In this document: one piece after another, positions 1-6,625 of the stretch
How the letters are laid out: each line of letters starts with the position of its first letter
Numbering within the stretch: the first letter of the stretch is position 1
Assembly: GCF_000159955.1 (NCBI RefSeq)
Contig: NZ_GG695970.1
Span: 475,452 to 492,085, forward strand
Source: Paenibacillus sp. oral taxon 786 str. D14
Lineage (GTDB): Bacteria > Bacillota > Bacilli > Paenibacillales > Paenibacillaceae
DNA: 16,634 bases
Direction: 5' to 3'
Made by a program: the position numbers and the translations under genes
Notes under the pieces: model-generated
Database searches by the model: none
What the model was told of the DNA's origin: nothing
What the model saw: the letters and a program-made list of their open reading frames with translations, nothing else

Positions 1-665
1 CAGAATATCATCTCTTATCCGACCTTCAAGGCTTGACGTTACTGAGATATGAGGTGCGAACGGATGGGAATGAGGAGGCTGCGGTTGCCGTTGCCTGCCG
101 TTCACTGATTAAAGCGATCCTGGCCGAAGGTGTGTACCGTGATCCCCACGTTGAAATCGCAAGAATGGAAATGGAGCTGGAGCGCAAACGCCGGATCCTT
201 CATCTTTTTTGGACCTATAATAAAAATATAACCGTCCCCGATGAACAGGATCGTTACAACGGTTTAAGCGAGGCGATTCGGACGTCGATTCTTCCTCCGC
301 AGGGGTATCTGGTTACCGGTGCTGCGCTTTGGAAGGTGCAGGGAGATGAGGGGATTGGGCAAGTCGGCGGTAACGTTGGGAAAGGCCGATTTTTCACCTT
401 TCAGGAGAACCAAGAGCGAGTGGAGTCCGGCCAGCAGCCGATCTACGTGTTAGATGCGTATTTAACCGCAAAATGGGCTTTCTTTAACCGGCTTGAAGTT
501 GAACAGGTATACATCCTATGCTATCCTTTAGGTAGAGAGCATGTGCTGTCGGTTCATTTTTCCGGCAGGCATCACTTGACCGACGAGCAGTTAGGCATCA
601 TTGTATCCGATAATAATGAACTCTTACGAACCATTGATTATATCCTTGGAGGGGATTCGATATGA
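1..665 (+). CDS. Hypothetical protein, 3' part (5' end outside the window)
   Basis: The reading frame is open from the left edge to TGA at 663-665. A TTG at 33 could serve as a start, but no ribosome binding site stands at a proper distance before it and the frame continues upstream, so the gene most likely begins before the window. About 220 residues are visible. They look soluble: I see no signal peptide or membrane segment. There is a charged, probably helical stretch (MEMELERKRR, near residue 60 of the visible part) and a mixed alpha/beta C-terminal half. I do not recognise the family and see no catalytic motif. Its stop overlaps the start of the next gene (ATGA at 662-665), which indicates translational coupling and a shared operon. 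Coding is convincing from length and the coupled downstream gene; the function is unknown. Confidence 0.75.
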   Translation, partial: EYHLLSDLQGLTLLRYEVRTDGNEEAAVAVACRSLIKAILAEGVYRDPHVEIARMEMELERKRRILHLFWTYNKNITVPDEQDRYNGLSEAIRTSILPPQGYLVTGAALWKVQGDEGIGQVGGNVGKGRFFTFQENQERVESGQQPIYVLDAYLTAKWAFFNRLEVEQVYILCYPLGREHVLSVHFSGRHHLTDEQLGIIVSDNNELLRTIDYILGGDSI

Positions 666-889
666 AGCGAGGTAACTTGAAGCTGAAACAAGGCGCTGCC
701 CCGGTTTCCAAGGCTTCCAAGCGTCTGTCCCCAGCGATGATGGATGCCAAGACGGCAAAAGGACGCAAGCTGCAAGCCAGCCGTTCCAAAGGCATTCTCT
801 ATATTGGACCGTCCGTCGAAGGCGGAGATAAGGAATATGTGAAGGTACTGACGGGTGACGTAGACCGTACAAAACCTTCCTTCGTTTAA
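662..889 (+). CDS. Small basic hypothetical protein (75 aa)
   Basis: This 75-residue protein starts at ATG 662, inside the stop codon of the preceding gene. A good ribosome binding site (GGAGGGG, about 649-655) lies 6 nt before the start. The N-terminal half is rich in Lys, Arg, Ser and Ala and looks disordered and strongly basic. The C-terminal half contains ILYIGPSVEGGDKEYVKVL, which looks like a short beta-strand module. There are no cysteines, no membrane segment and no signal peptide. The basic, small character would suit a nucleic-acid-binding or spore-associated protein, but that is only a guess. An intrinsic terminator follows 16 nt after the stop, so it is the last gene of its operon. 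I do not recognise the family. Confidence 0.7.
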   Translation: MKRGNLKLKQGAAPVSKASKRLSPAMMDAKTAKGRKLQASRSKGILYIGPSVEGGDKEYVKVLTGDVDRTKPSFV

Positions 890-905
890 TCGATCAGCCG
901 AGCAG

Positions 906-938
906 ACCCCCATGATCAGCATGGGGGTTTTCTTTTTT
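906..938 (+). terminator. Intrinsic terminator after the small basic protein gene
   Basis: A perfect 8-bp stem (ACCCCCAT at 906-913 and ATGGGGGT at 921-928, loop GATCAGC) is followed by a T-rich run to about 938. It ends the two-gene unit on its left. Confidence 0.9.
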
Positions 939-1042
939 GCTGCAGCAAATTTACATCTTCCTTTCCCTATGCCAAAATGAAAGGAAACGTTGACCATTTC
1001 ACTCTAACGAAATCATGAAGTTATGCTCAGGAGGCAAAAAGG

Positions 1043-1975
1043 ATGCGCATCGGAATCATCGGACTCGGCGATATCGCGCAAAAAGCGTATTTGCCGGTCA
1101 TTACGGCGAGGGAGGACGTCGAACTCGTCTTGAGTACACGAAATCAGGAGACGCTGTCTAAGCTGGCAGCAAAATACCGCATCCCGGAAACGGTGAGCAG
1201 CGTGGACGAGCTGGTGAAATCCGGCGTGGATGCTGCATTCGTCCATTCGGCGACGGAGTCCCATCCGGCGATTGTGGAGCAACTGATTGAGAACGGAATC
1301 CACGTCTACGTGGATAAGCCGATCGCTTACCATTACGAGGAGTCCAAAAGACTGAGTGAGCTTGCGGAACAGAAAGGCGTGTTACTCATGACGGGGTTTA
1401 ACCGCCGGTTCGCCCCGATGAACGCGGCCCTGAAGGAACAGCCGGACCGCCGGCTCGTGCTGTTGCAGAAAAACCGCACCCCATCGCCCGACTATGCTCG
1501 CCGCTTCGTGTTGGACGATTATATCCATGTGGTGGATACGCTGCGGTTTTTGGCACCGGGTGAAGTCCGGAACGTTCACGTCTCGACTCGAGTGCAGGAG
1601 GGGAAGCTGTACCATGTCACGCTCCAGTTGGAAGGTGACGGCTTTACCTGCATCGGCATCATGAACCGCGATTCGGGGGCCAACGATGAAATCCTGGAGG
1701 TGATGAGCCCCGGCCAGAAATGGCGGGTGGACGGACTGAACACGACGGAGCATTTTGCCGGCGGTGAAGCGAAACGATTGACCTTTAAGGACTGGGATCC
1801 GGTGTTGTACCGGCGGGGGTTTGTGCAGATCATCGATCATTTTATCCGCTGTGTTCGCGAAGGAGGGGAACCGGCCATCTCGCTGCAAGATTCGCTGGAA
1901 ACCCATCGGCTGTGCGAGGAGATTGTGAAGAGCGCTGAGGCGAACGGCGCTGTGGCTTGGGAACGGCCGCTTTGA
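1043..1975 (+). CDS. Gfo/Idh/MocA family NAD(P)-dependent oxidoreductase, MviM-like
   Basis: The 310-residue protein has the normal length for the family. Residues 1-120 form a Rossmann fold with GIIGLGDIAQKAYLP at 4-18 (dinucleotide-binding Gly-rich loop) and the conserved VDKP segment near 91, whose Lys is the usual catalytic lysine. The C-terminal half is the alpha/beta substrate domain. GFNRRFAPM near 117 and DDYIHVVDT near 156 resemble what I remember of enterobacterial MviM/YceM. The family oxidises or reduces sugars and related polyols in the cytoplasm; the substrate here cannot be told. The start ATG has AGGAGG about 7 nt upstream. The gene follows a terminator, so it begins its own unit; the next gene starts 91 nt downstream with no terminator between, so the two may be co-transcribed. 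Family assignment is firm, substrate unknown. Confidence 0.92.
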   Translation: MRIGIIGLGDIAQKAYLPVITAREDVELVLSTRNQETLSKLAAKYRIPETVSSVDELVKSGVDAAFVHSATESHPAIVEQLIENGIHVYVDKPIAYHYEESKRLSELAEQKGVLLMTGFNRRFAPMNAALKEQPDRRLVLLQKNRTPSPDYARRFVLDDYIHVVDTLRFLAPGEVRNVHVSTRVQEGKLYHVTLQLEGDGFTCIGIMNRDSGANDEILEVMSPGQKWRVDGLNTTEHFAGGEAKRLTFKDWDPVLYRRGFVQIIDHFIRCVREGGEPAISLQDSLETHRLCEEIVKSAEANGAVAWERPL

Positions 1976-1992
1976 AACTTTCGGTCTCGACT

Positions 1993-2046
1993 AACGTAGA
2001 ACAGGATAGCGAAACTACGTAGGCCGGACAGGACAACCGTTCCGGC
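1993..2046 (+). repeat. Two small inverted repeats in the gap before the coiled-coil gene
   Basis: ACGTAG at 1993-1998 can pair with CTACGT at 2015-2020, and GCCGGA at 2023-2028 can pair with TCCGGC at 2041-2046. The second stem ends a few bases before the ribosome binding site (GGGAGG, about 2054-2059) of the next gene. There is no T-run, so these are not intrinsic terminators. They might affect mRNA processing or translation, or be chance. Confidence 0.3.
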
Positions 2047-2066
2047 GGTAAAGGGAGGAACCAAGG

Positions 2067-2996
2067 TTGTTCGAGGATCTTAACGCTCGTATGGCAGAAC
2101 TCAAAGAGAAAGCCCGGAATCAGGAGAAATGGCAACAGCGTCTCAAAAATCTCCAGCAGGAGTTGACCGGCCTGCAAGAAGAACGGAACCGTTGGCAGAA
2201 GCAGCTGGCTGCAGAGGAAGAAGATGTTCGCAAGCTGTCGACGATGTCGCTGTCAAACTTATTGGCTACCGTGCTTGGCAACAAAGCCGAGAAGCTGGAT
2301 CGGGAGCAGCGGGAAGTGCTGGAAGCCAAGATGAGGTATGATGCCGCCGAAGCTGCGGTTCGCGATATGGAGCGGCAAATTGCGGATATTGAGCGCAGAC
2401 TGCTCGAGCTGGGTTCTTGGAAGAACGAATATGAGCGGATTTTTCAAGCCAAAGAGCGGAAGATCCTGGAGGAAGACGGAGAGCTGCGGGAGCTGGCCGA
2501 ACGCGAAGCGGTCCTCACCGTGCAGCTGAAAGAGGTGGACGAAGCGCTGCAGGCCGGACAATCCGCCCTTCACGATTTAAGCGCAGCCGAGGAAGATCTG
2601 CGTTCTGCGAAAAATTGGGGGGTGTACGATATGCTGGGCGGCGGAATGTTGTCGACACATATTAAGCACTCGCGGATTGATGAGGCGATGAGCCATCTAA
2701 TGGCGGCGCGGCAAAGTCTGCAACGTTTTCAGCGGGAACTCCGTGACATCGGAGCGGACATTTCGACGCATCTGGAGATCGGGGGATTGCTGAAATTTTC
2801 CGACTATTTCTTTGACGATTTTATCTCGGATTGGCTAGTGCAGGGGCGAATCAACGTCAGCTTAGATCAAGTCCAAAACCAACTTACGGCGGTAAGCGAC
2901 GTGCAACGCGAGCTGGAAACAGCCAAACATAAGCTGGAATCGGAGCGGGCCGAAACGCATCGGAAATACGTGCAAGCGGTGGAGCATTATGCTTAG
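2067..2996 (+). CDS. Coiled-coil protein of unknown function
   Basis: The protein has 309 residues. The TTG start at 2067 is chosen because GGGAGG lies about 7 nt upstream and no better start is near. Residues 1-60 and about 85-180 are long charged heptad-like helices rich in Glu, Lys, Arg and Leu, broken by a short segment near 60-75 (STMSLSNLLATVLG). A central region around 180-210 contains the Gly-rich turn DMLGGGML followed by a His/Arg/Asp-rich stretch. A folded aromatic patch (FSDYFFDDFISDWL) lies near 247-260, and a last coiled coil runs from about 267 to the end. There is no signal peptide or membrane segment, so it is probably a cytoplasmic scaffold or filament-like protein. I believe similar uncharacterised proteins occur in Bacillus and Paenibacillus, but I cannot name a function. 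A terminator follows directly. Confidence 0.85.
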   Translation: MFEDLNARMAELKEKARNQEKWQQRLKNLQQELTGLQEERNRWQKQLAAEEEDVRKLSTMSLSNLLATVLGNKAEKLDREQREVLEAKMRYDAAEAAVRDMERQIADIERRLLELGSWKNEYERIFQAKERKILEEDGELRELAEREAVLTVQLKEVDEALQAGQSALHDLSAAEEDLRSAKNWGVYDMLGGGMLSTHIKHSRIDEAMSHLMAARQSLQRFQRELRDIGADISTHLEIGGLLKFSDYFFDDFISDWLVQGRINVSLDQVQNQLTAVSDVQRELETAKHKLESERAETHRKYVQAVEHYA

Positions 2997-3007
2997 CAGA
3001 TAACGAG

Positions 3008-3039
3008 GCTCGGGAACTTTTGGGTTCCCGGGCTTTTTT
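3008..3039 (+). terminator. Intrinsic terminator after the coiled-coil gene
   Basis: A 10-bp stem (GCTCGGGAAC at 3008-3017 with GTTCCCGGGC at 3024-3033, one G-T pair, loop TTTTGG) is followed by six Ts. It separates the coiled-coil gene from the glucosidase gene. Confidence 0.93.
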
Positions 3040-3099
3040 CGTAATACAAAACTGGTTCGATGCAAATAGCTAAAGGAAAAACGAGAAAGGGAGTCGGAC

Positions 3100-4797
3100 A
3101 TGAAGCGGACTTGGTGGAAGGAAAGCGTCGTGTACCAAATCTATCCGATCAGCTTCAAGGATTCGAATGGGGACGGGGTGGGTGACCTGCGCGGGATCCT
3201 GTCCAAGCTGGATTATTTGCAAGATCTTGGGGTCGACGTCGTTTGGATCTGTCCGATCTATCAATCGCCTGGGCATGATAACGGCTATGATATTAGCGAT
3301 TATTATAAGATCGATCCCGCATTTGGCACGATGGAGGACTTCGATGAGCTGTTGGAAGCGTTGCACGCGCGCGGAATGAAGCTAATGATGGATCTGGTGC
3401 TGAATCACACTTCGGACGAGCATCCCTGGTTCTTGGAATCTCGGAAGTCCAAGGATAATCCGAAGCGGGATTATTACATCTGGCGAAAGGGTAAAAACGG
3501 CGGCCCGCCGAACAACTGGGAGTCGTATTTCAGCGGTTCGGTTTGGGAGTATGACGAGCGTACCGATGAATATTACTTACATTTGTATTCCAAGCATCAG
3601 CCTGACTTGAACTGGGAAAATCCGTCCGTCATCCGCGAGCTGCATGACATGGTCAAGTGGTGGCTTCAAAAAGGCGTGGACGGCTTCCGGTTCGATGCCA
3701 TTGCGCATATCGCCAAGGCGAAAGGACTGCCGGATGCAGACAATCCGGAGCAGAGACCGACGGTTCGGGCTTACGAGCTATTTTCGAACCTGGACGATGT
3801 ACATACACTTCTGCAAAACTTGTACGATAACGTGTTGTATTACTATGACATTATGACCGTAGGCGAAACGTCGGGGCTAGGTCCGGAGCAGGCGTTGAAT
3901 TATGTTGGCGATGACCGTCGTGAGCTGAATATGACGTTTCAGTTCGAGCATATGTTTCTGGATGCGGGCTCTGCGGGCAGCGGCAAATGGGACGTCGTTC
4001 CGTGGAAGCTGACGGACTTAAAGGAAGTCATCACTCGCTGGCAGACTGTGCTGCACGGGCGGGGGTGGAACGCCAATTATTTGTGCAACCATGACCAGCC
4101 GCGCTCGGTTTCCCGTTTTGGGAGCGATCAGGAACCTTACCGCATTCCGTCCGCTAAAATGCTGGGGACCTTCCTTCATATGCTGGAAGGGACGCCGTAC
4201 ATTTATCAAGGCGAGGAAATCGGCATGACGAACGCGGTCTTTGATTCAATTGACGATTATCGTGACGTGGAGACGCTCAACTACTATGAGGAGCAGCGAA
4301 GAAACGGTGTTCCGGAGGCGGACATCCTGCGGGCGATTCATCTAAAAAGCCGGGATAACGCCCGTACCCCCATGCAATGGGATGCCGGACCGCAAGCCGG
4401 GTTTACCACTGCCGAATCCGCCTGGATCCGGGTGAATCCCAATCACGATCGGATTAATGTCGAGGAAGCGATCCGTAACCCCGATTCGATCTACCATTAC
4501 TACAAAAAGCTGATTCGCTTAAGAAAAGAACATGCCGTGATCGTCTACGGCGAATACGAGCTGCTGCTCCCCGATCATCCGCAGATATATGCGTTTACCC
4601 GGAGGTTGGAAACGAGCTGTTTGTTGGTGATCCTGAATTTTAGTTCCGAGGAGCCGGTATTCGAATGGCCTTCTGAGGCGGTGGAGCCGAAGGACATCGA
4701 ACTGTTAATCTCCAACTACGCTCCACGGGAGCACGAGGATGTATTGAACTTACCGCTGCGCCCCTATGAAGCAAGGGTTTATTTGAAACGATATTGA
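3100..4797 (+). CDS. GH13 alpha-glucosidase (oligo-1,6-glucosidase / maltase type)
   Basis: The 565-residue cytoplasmic enzyme has the usual length of the oligo-1,6-glucosidase branch of GH13 and no signal peptide. Visible motifs: the DSNGDGVGDLRGI calcium-loop-like segment near 22-34, VLNHTSDEHPWF near 100 (region I), QPDLNWENP near 167 (region V), GFRFDAIAHI with the nucleophile Asp199 (region II), GETS with the acid/base Glu256 (region III), and NHDQPR with Asp332 (region IV). It should release glucose from the non-reducing end of short alpha-glucosides such as isomaltose, maltose or related oligosaccharides. The residue after the nucleophile is Ala200; as I recall, alpha-1,6-specific members usually carry Val here and alpha-1,4-acting members Ala or Thr, so maltase-like activity is plausible. 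The start has AAAGGGAG 6 nt upstream. No sugar transporter or regulator is adjacent, so substrate uptake must be encoded elsewhere. Confidence 0.93.
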   Translation: MKRTWWKESVVYQIYPISFKDSNGDGVGDLRGILSKLDYLQDLGVDVVWICPIYQSPGHDNGYDISDYYKIDPAFGTMEDFDELLEALHARGMKLMMDLVLNHTSDEHPWFLESRKSKDNPKRDYYIWRKGKNGGPPNNWESYFSGSVWEYDERTDEYYLHLYSKHQPDLNWENPSVIRELHDMVKWWLQKGVDGFRFDAIAHIAKAKGLPDADNPEQRPTVRAYELFSNLDDVHTLLQNLYDNVLYYYDIMTVGETSGLGPEQALNYVGDDRRELNMTFQFEHMFLDAGSAGSGKWDVVPWKLTDLKEVITRWQTVLHGRGWNANYLCNHDQPRSVSRFGSDQEPYRIPSAKMLGTFLHMLEGTPYIYQGEEIGMTNAVFDSIDDYRDVETLNYYEEQRRNGVPEADILRAIHLKSRDNARTPMQWDAGPQAGFTTAESAWIRVNPNHDRINVEEAIRNPDSIYHYYKKLIRLRKEHAVIVYGEYELLLPDHPQIYAFTRRLETSCLLVILNFSSEEPVFEWPSEAVEPKDIELLISNYAPREHEDVLNLPLRPYEARVYLKRY

Positions 4798-4891
4798 TTC
4801 AAGGGGATATCGGATGGCCTGCAGCATTTCGACGTGCTACACTGGAGATATAGCAATTGTGCAGAACTTGGAACGAATGGAGGGGTAGCCC

Positions 4892-5833
4892 ATGAAACGG
4901 ATATTGGACTGCCGGGCTTCGGATTTTCGCCAAATGGATCGCGAAGCTCTAAGGGGAGCAATTTTGGCAGCGGAAGGGCGAACGGTGATGGCGGAAACGG
5001 TGGTTACGTCCCAGCCGCTGCTGCCCGAGATCACCAATGCGGAGCTTGCCAAAGCTTTTGGCGCGGACATGATCCTGCTGAACGTCTTTGACGTGTTTCA
5101 CCCGCAGATTCGCGGCATAGAGCCGCGGGATTTGTTTGCGCCGGATCGCGGCAGTGGGGAGCCCGGGCCGAGCGCGCGAAATCCGATCGCGGAGCTGCAA
5201 CGATTAACGGGACTGCCAGTCGGCATCAATTTAGAGCCGGTCGACGCGTCGGCCGATGCGGTTGAAGGGCTTCACGAGCTGCCCGAAGGACGGCAGGCAA
5301 CCGCTCAGAGCTTGGCCGAAGCCAAGCGGCTTGGCGTGGATTTCGTATGCCTTACAGGCAACCCGAAAACCGGAGTGACCCATGAACGCATCCTGCACGC
5401 GATCCATGTGGCAAAACGGGAATTCGGCGGTTTGATCATCGCTGGCAAAATGCATGGCGCTGGTACTCGCGGCAGCGTGCTGGACGGCGAGGCTGCGATC
5501 AAGTTCGTTGAAGCCGGCGCGGACGTCGTGCTGCTGCCAGCTCCGGGGACCGTTCCGGGCGTGCGCGAGGAGGAGCTGGCCCGGGTCATTGCGGAAGTCA
5601 AGGCGCGGGGGGCCTTGGTTTTGGCGGCGATCGGCACAAGTCAGGAAGGCGCGGACGAATCGACGGTGCGAGAGATTGCTCTCAGCGCAAAACTTGCCGG
5701 CGCCGACATTGTACACATCGGGGATGCCGGTTTCGCGGGCATGGCCATCCCAGAAAATATCCAAGCGGTATCAATCGCCATCCGCGGGCGGCGGCACACC
5801 TATGTGCGTATGGCCGCTTCGCCGTTGAGGTAA
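4892..5833 (+). CDS. TIM-barrel-like protein of unknown function (family often labelled PEP-phosphonomutase-like or HAD-like, DUF7916)
   Basis: The 313-residue protein belongs to a conserved Firmicutes family that I know from genomes where it often sits near sugar-uptake genes; its reaction is not established. Recognisable landmarks are the opening KRILDCRASDF, ETVVTSQPLLPEITNAELA near 35-53, FGADMILLNVFDVF near 56-69, GINLEPVD near 110, FVCLTGNPKTGVTH near 151-164, LIIAGKMHGAGTRG near 180, LLPAPGTVPG near 215, AAIGTSQEGAD near 245 and the closing HIGDAGFAGMAIPENI. The alternation of strands ending in Gly-rich or acidic loops fits a beta/alpha barrel. The start ATG has GGAGGGG about 7 nt upstream. 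The gap of 94 nt after the glucosidase holds no terminator, so co-transcription is possible. Historical names such as haloacid dehalogenase are not supported by a DxD motif here. Confidence 0.8.
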   Translation: MKRILDCRASDFRQMDREALRGAILAAEGRTVMAETVVTSQPLLPEITNAELAKAFGADMILLNVFDVFHPQIRGIEPRDLFAPDRGSGEPGPSARNPIAELQRLTGLPVGINLEPVDASADAVEGLHELPEGRQATAQSLAEAKRLGVDFVCLTGNPKTGVTHERILHAIHVAKREFGGLIIAGKMHGAGTRGSVLDGEAAIKFVEAGADVVLLPAPGTVPGVREEELARVIAEVKARGALVLAAIGTSQEGADESTVREIALSAKLAGADIVHIGDAGFAGMAIPENIQAVSIAIRGRRHTYVRMAASPLR

Positions 5834-5838
5834 CGCCT

Positions 5839-6345
5839 ATGCGGATCGGAGTCATATCGGATACGCATATCCCGCGCCGCGGAGTGGAACTGCCCGCGAA
5901 GCTGCGGCAAACCTTCCGCACCTGCGACATGATTCTCCACCTGGGGGATTGGGTGACGATGGAGGTATACGAGCAGTTAAAAACGATAGCGCCGGTTGAG
6001 GGTGTGGCAGGAAACAATGACCCAAACGACATTATCCGTAAGTTTGGTTGGCATAAAATTCTCGAGCTGGGCGGCAGACGGATCGGACTGACGCACGGCC
6101 ATCTCCCCGGCGGCGGGCACGGGGCTAAGAACAATGCGGAGCGCGTCTTTGCTGGCCAACCGGTAGACGCCGTGCTGTTTGGCCACTCGCACAAGCCTTA
6201 CCTTGCGAAAAGCGGTGGCGTCTTGTGGTTTAATCCCGGGTCGCCTACCGACAAACGGCGGGAACCCAAATACAGCTTTGGCGTGCTTGAGATCACTCCC
6301 CAAGCGATCCAGGCGCAACATATTTATTTAGATGCCAAAAAGTAG
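5839..6345 (+). CDS. YfcE/MJ0936-type metallophosphoesterase
   Basis: The 168-residue protein carries the full calcineurin-like metal site: DTH with Asp8 and His10, GDW with Asp37, GNND with Asn59/Asn60, THGH at 85-88 and GHSH at 115-118, followed by FNPGS at 131-135. Proteins of this small single-domain family are di-metal phosphodiesterases with activity on model substrates; the physiological substrate is unclear. The start ATG lies 5 nt after the stop of the preceding gene and its ribosome binding site (GAGG at 5827-5830) lies inside that gene's last codons, so the two are translationally coupled. This coupling is the best hint that both act in one process, possibly on a phosphorylated metabolite. 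A strong terminator follows. Confidence 0.92.
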   Translation: MRIGVISDTHIPRRGVELPAKLRQTFRTCDMILHLGDWVTMEVYEQLKTIAPVEGVAGNNDPNDIIRKFGWHKILELGGRRIGLTHGHLPGGGHGAKNNAERVFAGQPVDAVLFGHSHKPYLAKSGGVLWFNPGSPTDKRREPKYSFGVLEITPQAIQAQHIYLDAKK

Positions 6346-6360
6346 ATCCAAGAACATGTG

Positions 6361-6412
6361 GAGCTACCAATGCGAGGCCGATTTTCGGTTTTGCTTTGGA
6401 TGGCTCTTTTTT
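6361..6412 (+). terminator. Intrinsic terminator after the phosphoesterase gene
   Basis: GAGCTACCAA at 6361-6370 pairs with TTGGATGGCTC at 6396-6406 with one bulged base, and an inner CCG/CGG stem closes the middle. The hairpin is followed by TTTTTT at 6407-6412. Confidence 0.8.
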
Positions 6413-6447
6413 ATACCTATCTTGAGGCAGAAGTCCCTTAACCTGTA

Positions 6448-6476
6448 TTGACGTATAATTGACCACCATTTAATAT
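6448..6476 (+). promoter_or_regulatory. SigA-type promoter of the ABC-importer operon
   Basis: TTGACG at 6448-6453 and TAATAT at 6471-6476 are separated by exactly 17 bp, each one base from consensus. Transcription would start near 6483, giving a leader of roughly 140 nt before the lipoprotein gene. This is the best-looking promoter in the window. Confidence 0.8.
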
Positions 6477-6491
6477 AGGAATCATACTTCG

Positions 6492-6523
6492 TGTCCATGT
6501 TGGACGAATCCTTGTCCACGGAC
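6492..6523 (+). promoter_or_regulatory. Candidate operator or leader structure: paired GTCC/GGAC repeats
   Basis: Just downstream of the predicted transcription start lie GTCCA-TGT-TGGAC (6493-6505) and GTCC-AC-GGAC (6514-6523). The motif TGTCCA recurs at 6492 and 6513, 21 bp or two helical turns apart. This arrangement fits a dimeric repressor bound at two neighbouring sites; it could alternatively fold as two small RNA hairpins. No regulator gene is adjacent. Confidence 0.35.
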
Positions 6524-6544
6524 GCTTTAATCCTTTCATCAACA

Positions 6545-6568
6545 AAAGCGTTAATCAGATTATGCTTT
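6545..6568 (+). repeat. Inverted repeat in the importer leader
   Basis: AAAGC, then TAATC-A-GATTA, then GCTTT form an inverted repeat with a perfect inner palindrome and one unequal spacer (GT against T). It has no T-run behind it. It could be a protein-binding site or an mRNA hairpin between the promoter and the lipoprotein gene. Confidence 0.35.
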
Positions 6569-6569
6569 A

Positions 6570-6591
6570 CTGCAGGGGCACTGCAGGGTCA
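6570..6591 (+). repeat. Tandem 11-bp direct repeat in the importer leader
   Basis: CTGCAGGGGCA at 6570-6580 is followed immediately by CTGCAGGGTCA at 6581-6591, identical at 10 of 11 positions. It ends about 20 nt before the ribosome binding site of the lipoprotein gene. It may be a regulatory binding site or a simple duplication. Confidence 0.4.
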
Positions 6592-6625
6592 TTAATTTCA
6601 TGAGAGAGAAAGGGGAAACAAAAAC

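Noticed and set aside
982..1018. Possible promoter (TTGACC at 990) and CcpA cre-like sequence before the Gfo/Idh gene
   Set aside because: At a 17-bp spacing the -10 position reads TCATGA, which is poor, and the cre-like match (982-995) misses three of the key positions. Neither is good enough to list.
4815..4843. Possible promoter with extended -10 (TGC-TACACT) between the glucosidase and the TIM-barrel-like gene
   Set aside because: The -35 region (TGGCCT) matches consensus at only three positions; I cannot tell it from chance.
4834..5091. Overlapping 85-codon plus-strand frame at the start of the TIM-barrel-like gene
   Set aside because: Out-of-frame shadow of the conserved gene at 4892-5833, with no ribosome binding site and a low-complexity Gly/Asn-rich product.
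6483..6625. T-box or known riboswitch in the importer leader
   Set aside because: I looked for the T-box core, TPP, SAM, purine, preQ1 and fluoride signatures and saw none; the leader is also short for a T-box.
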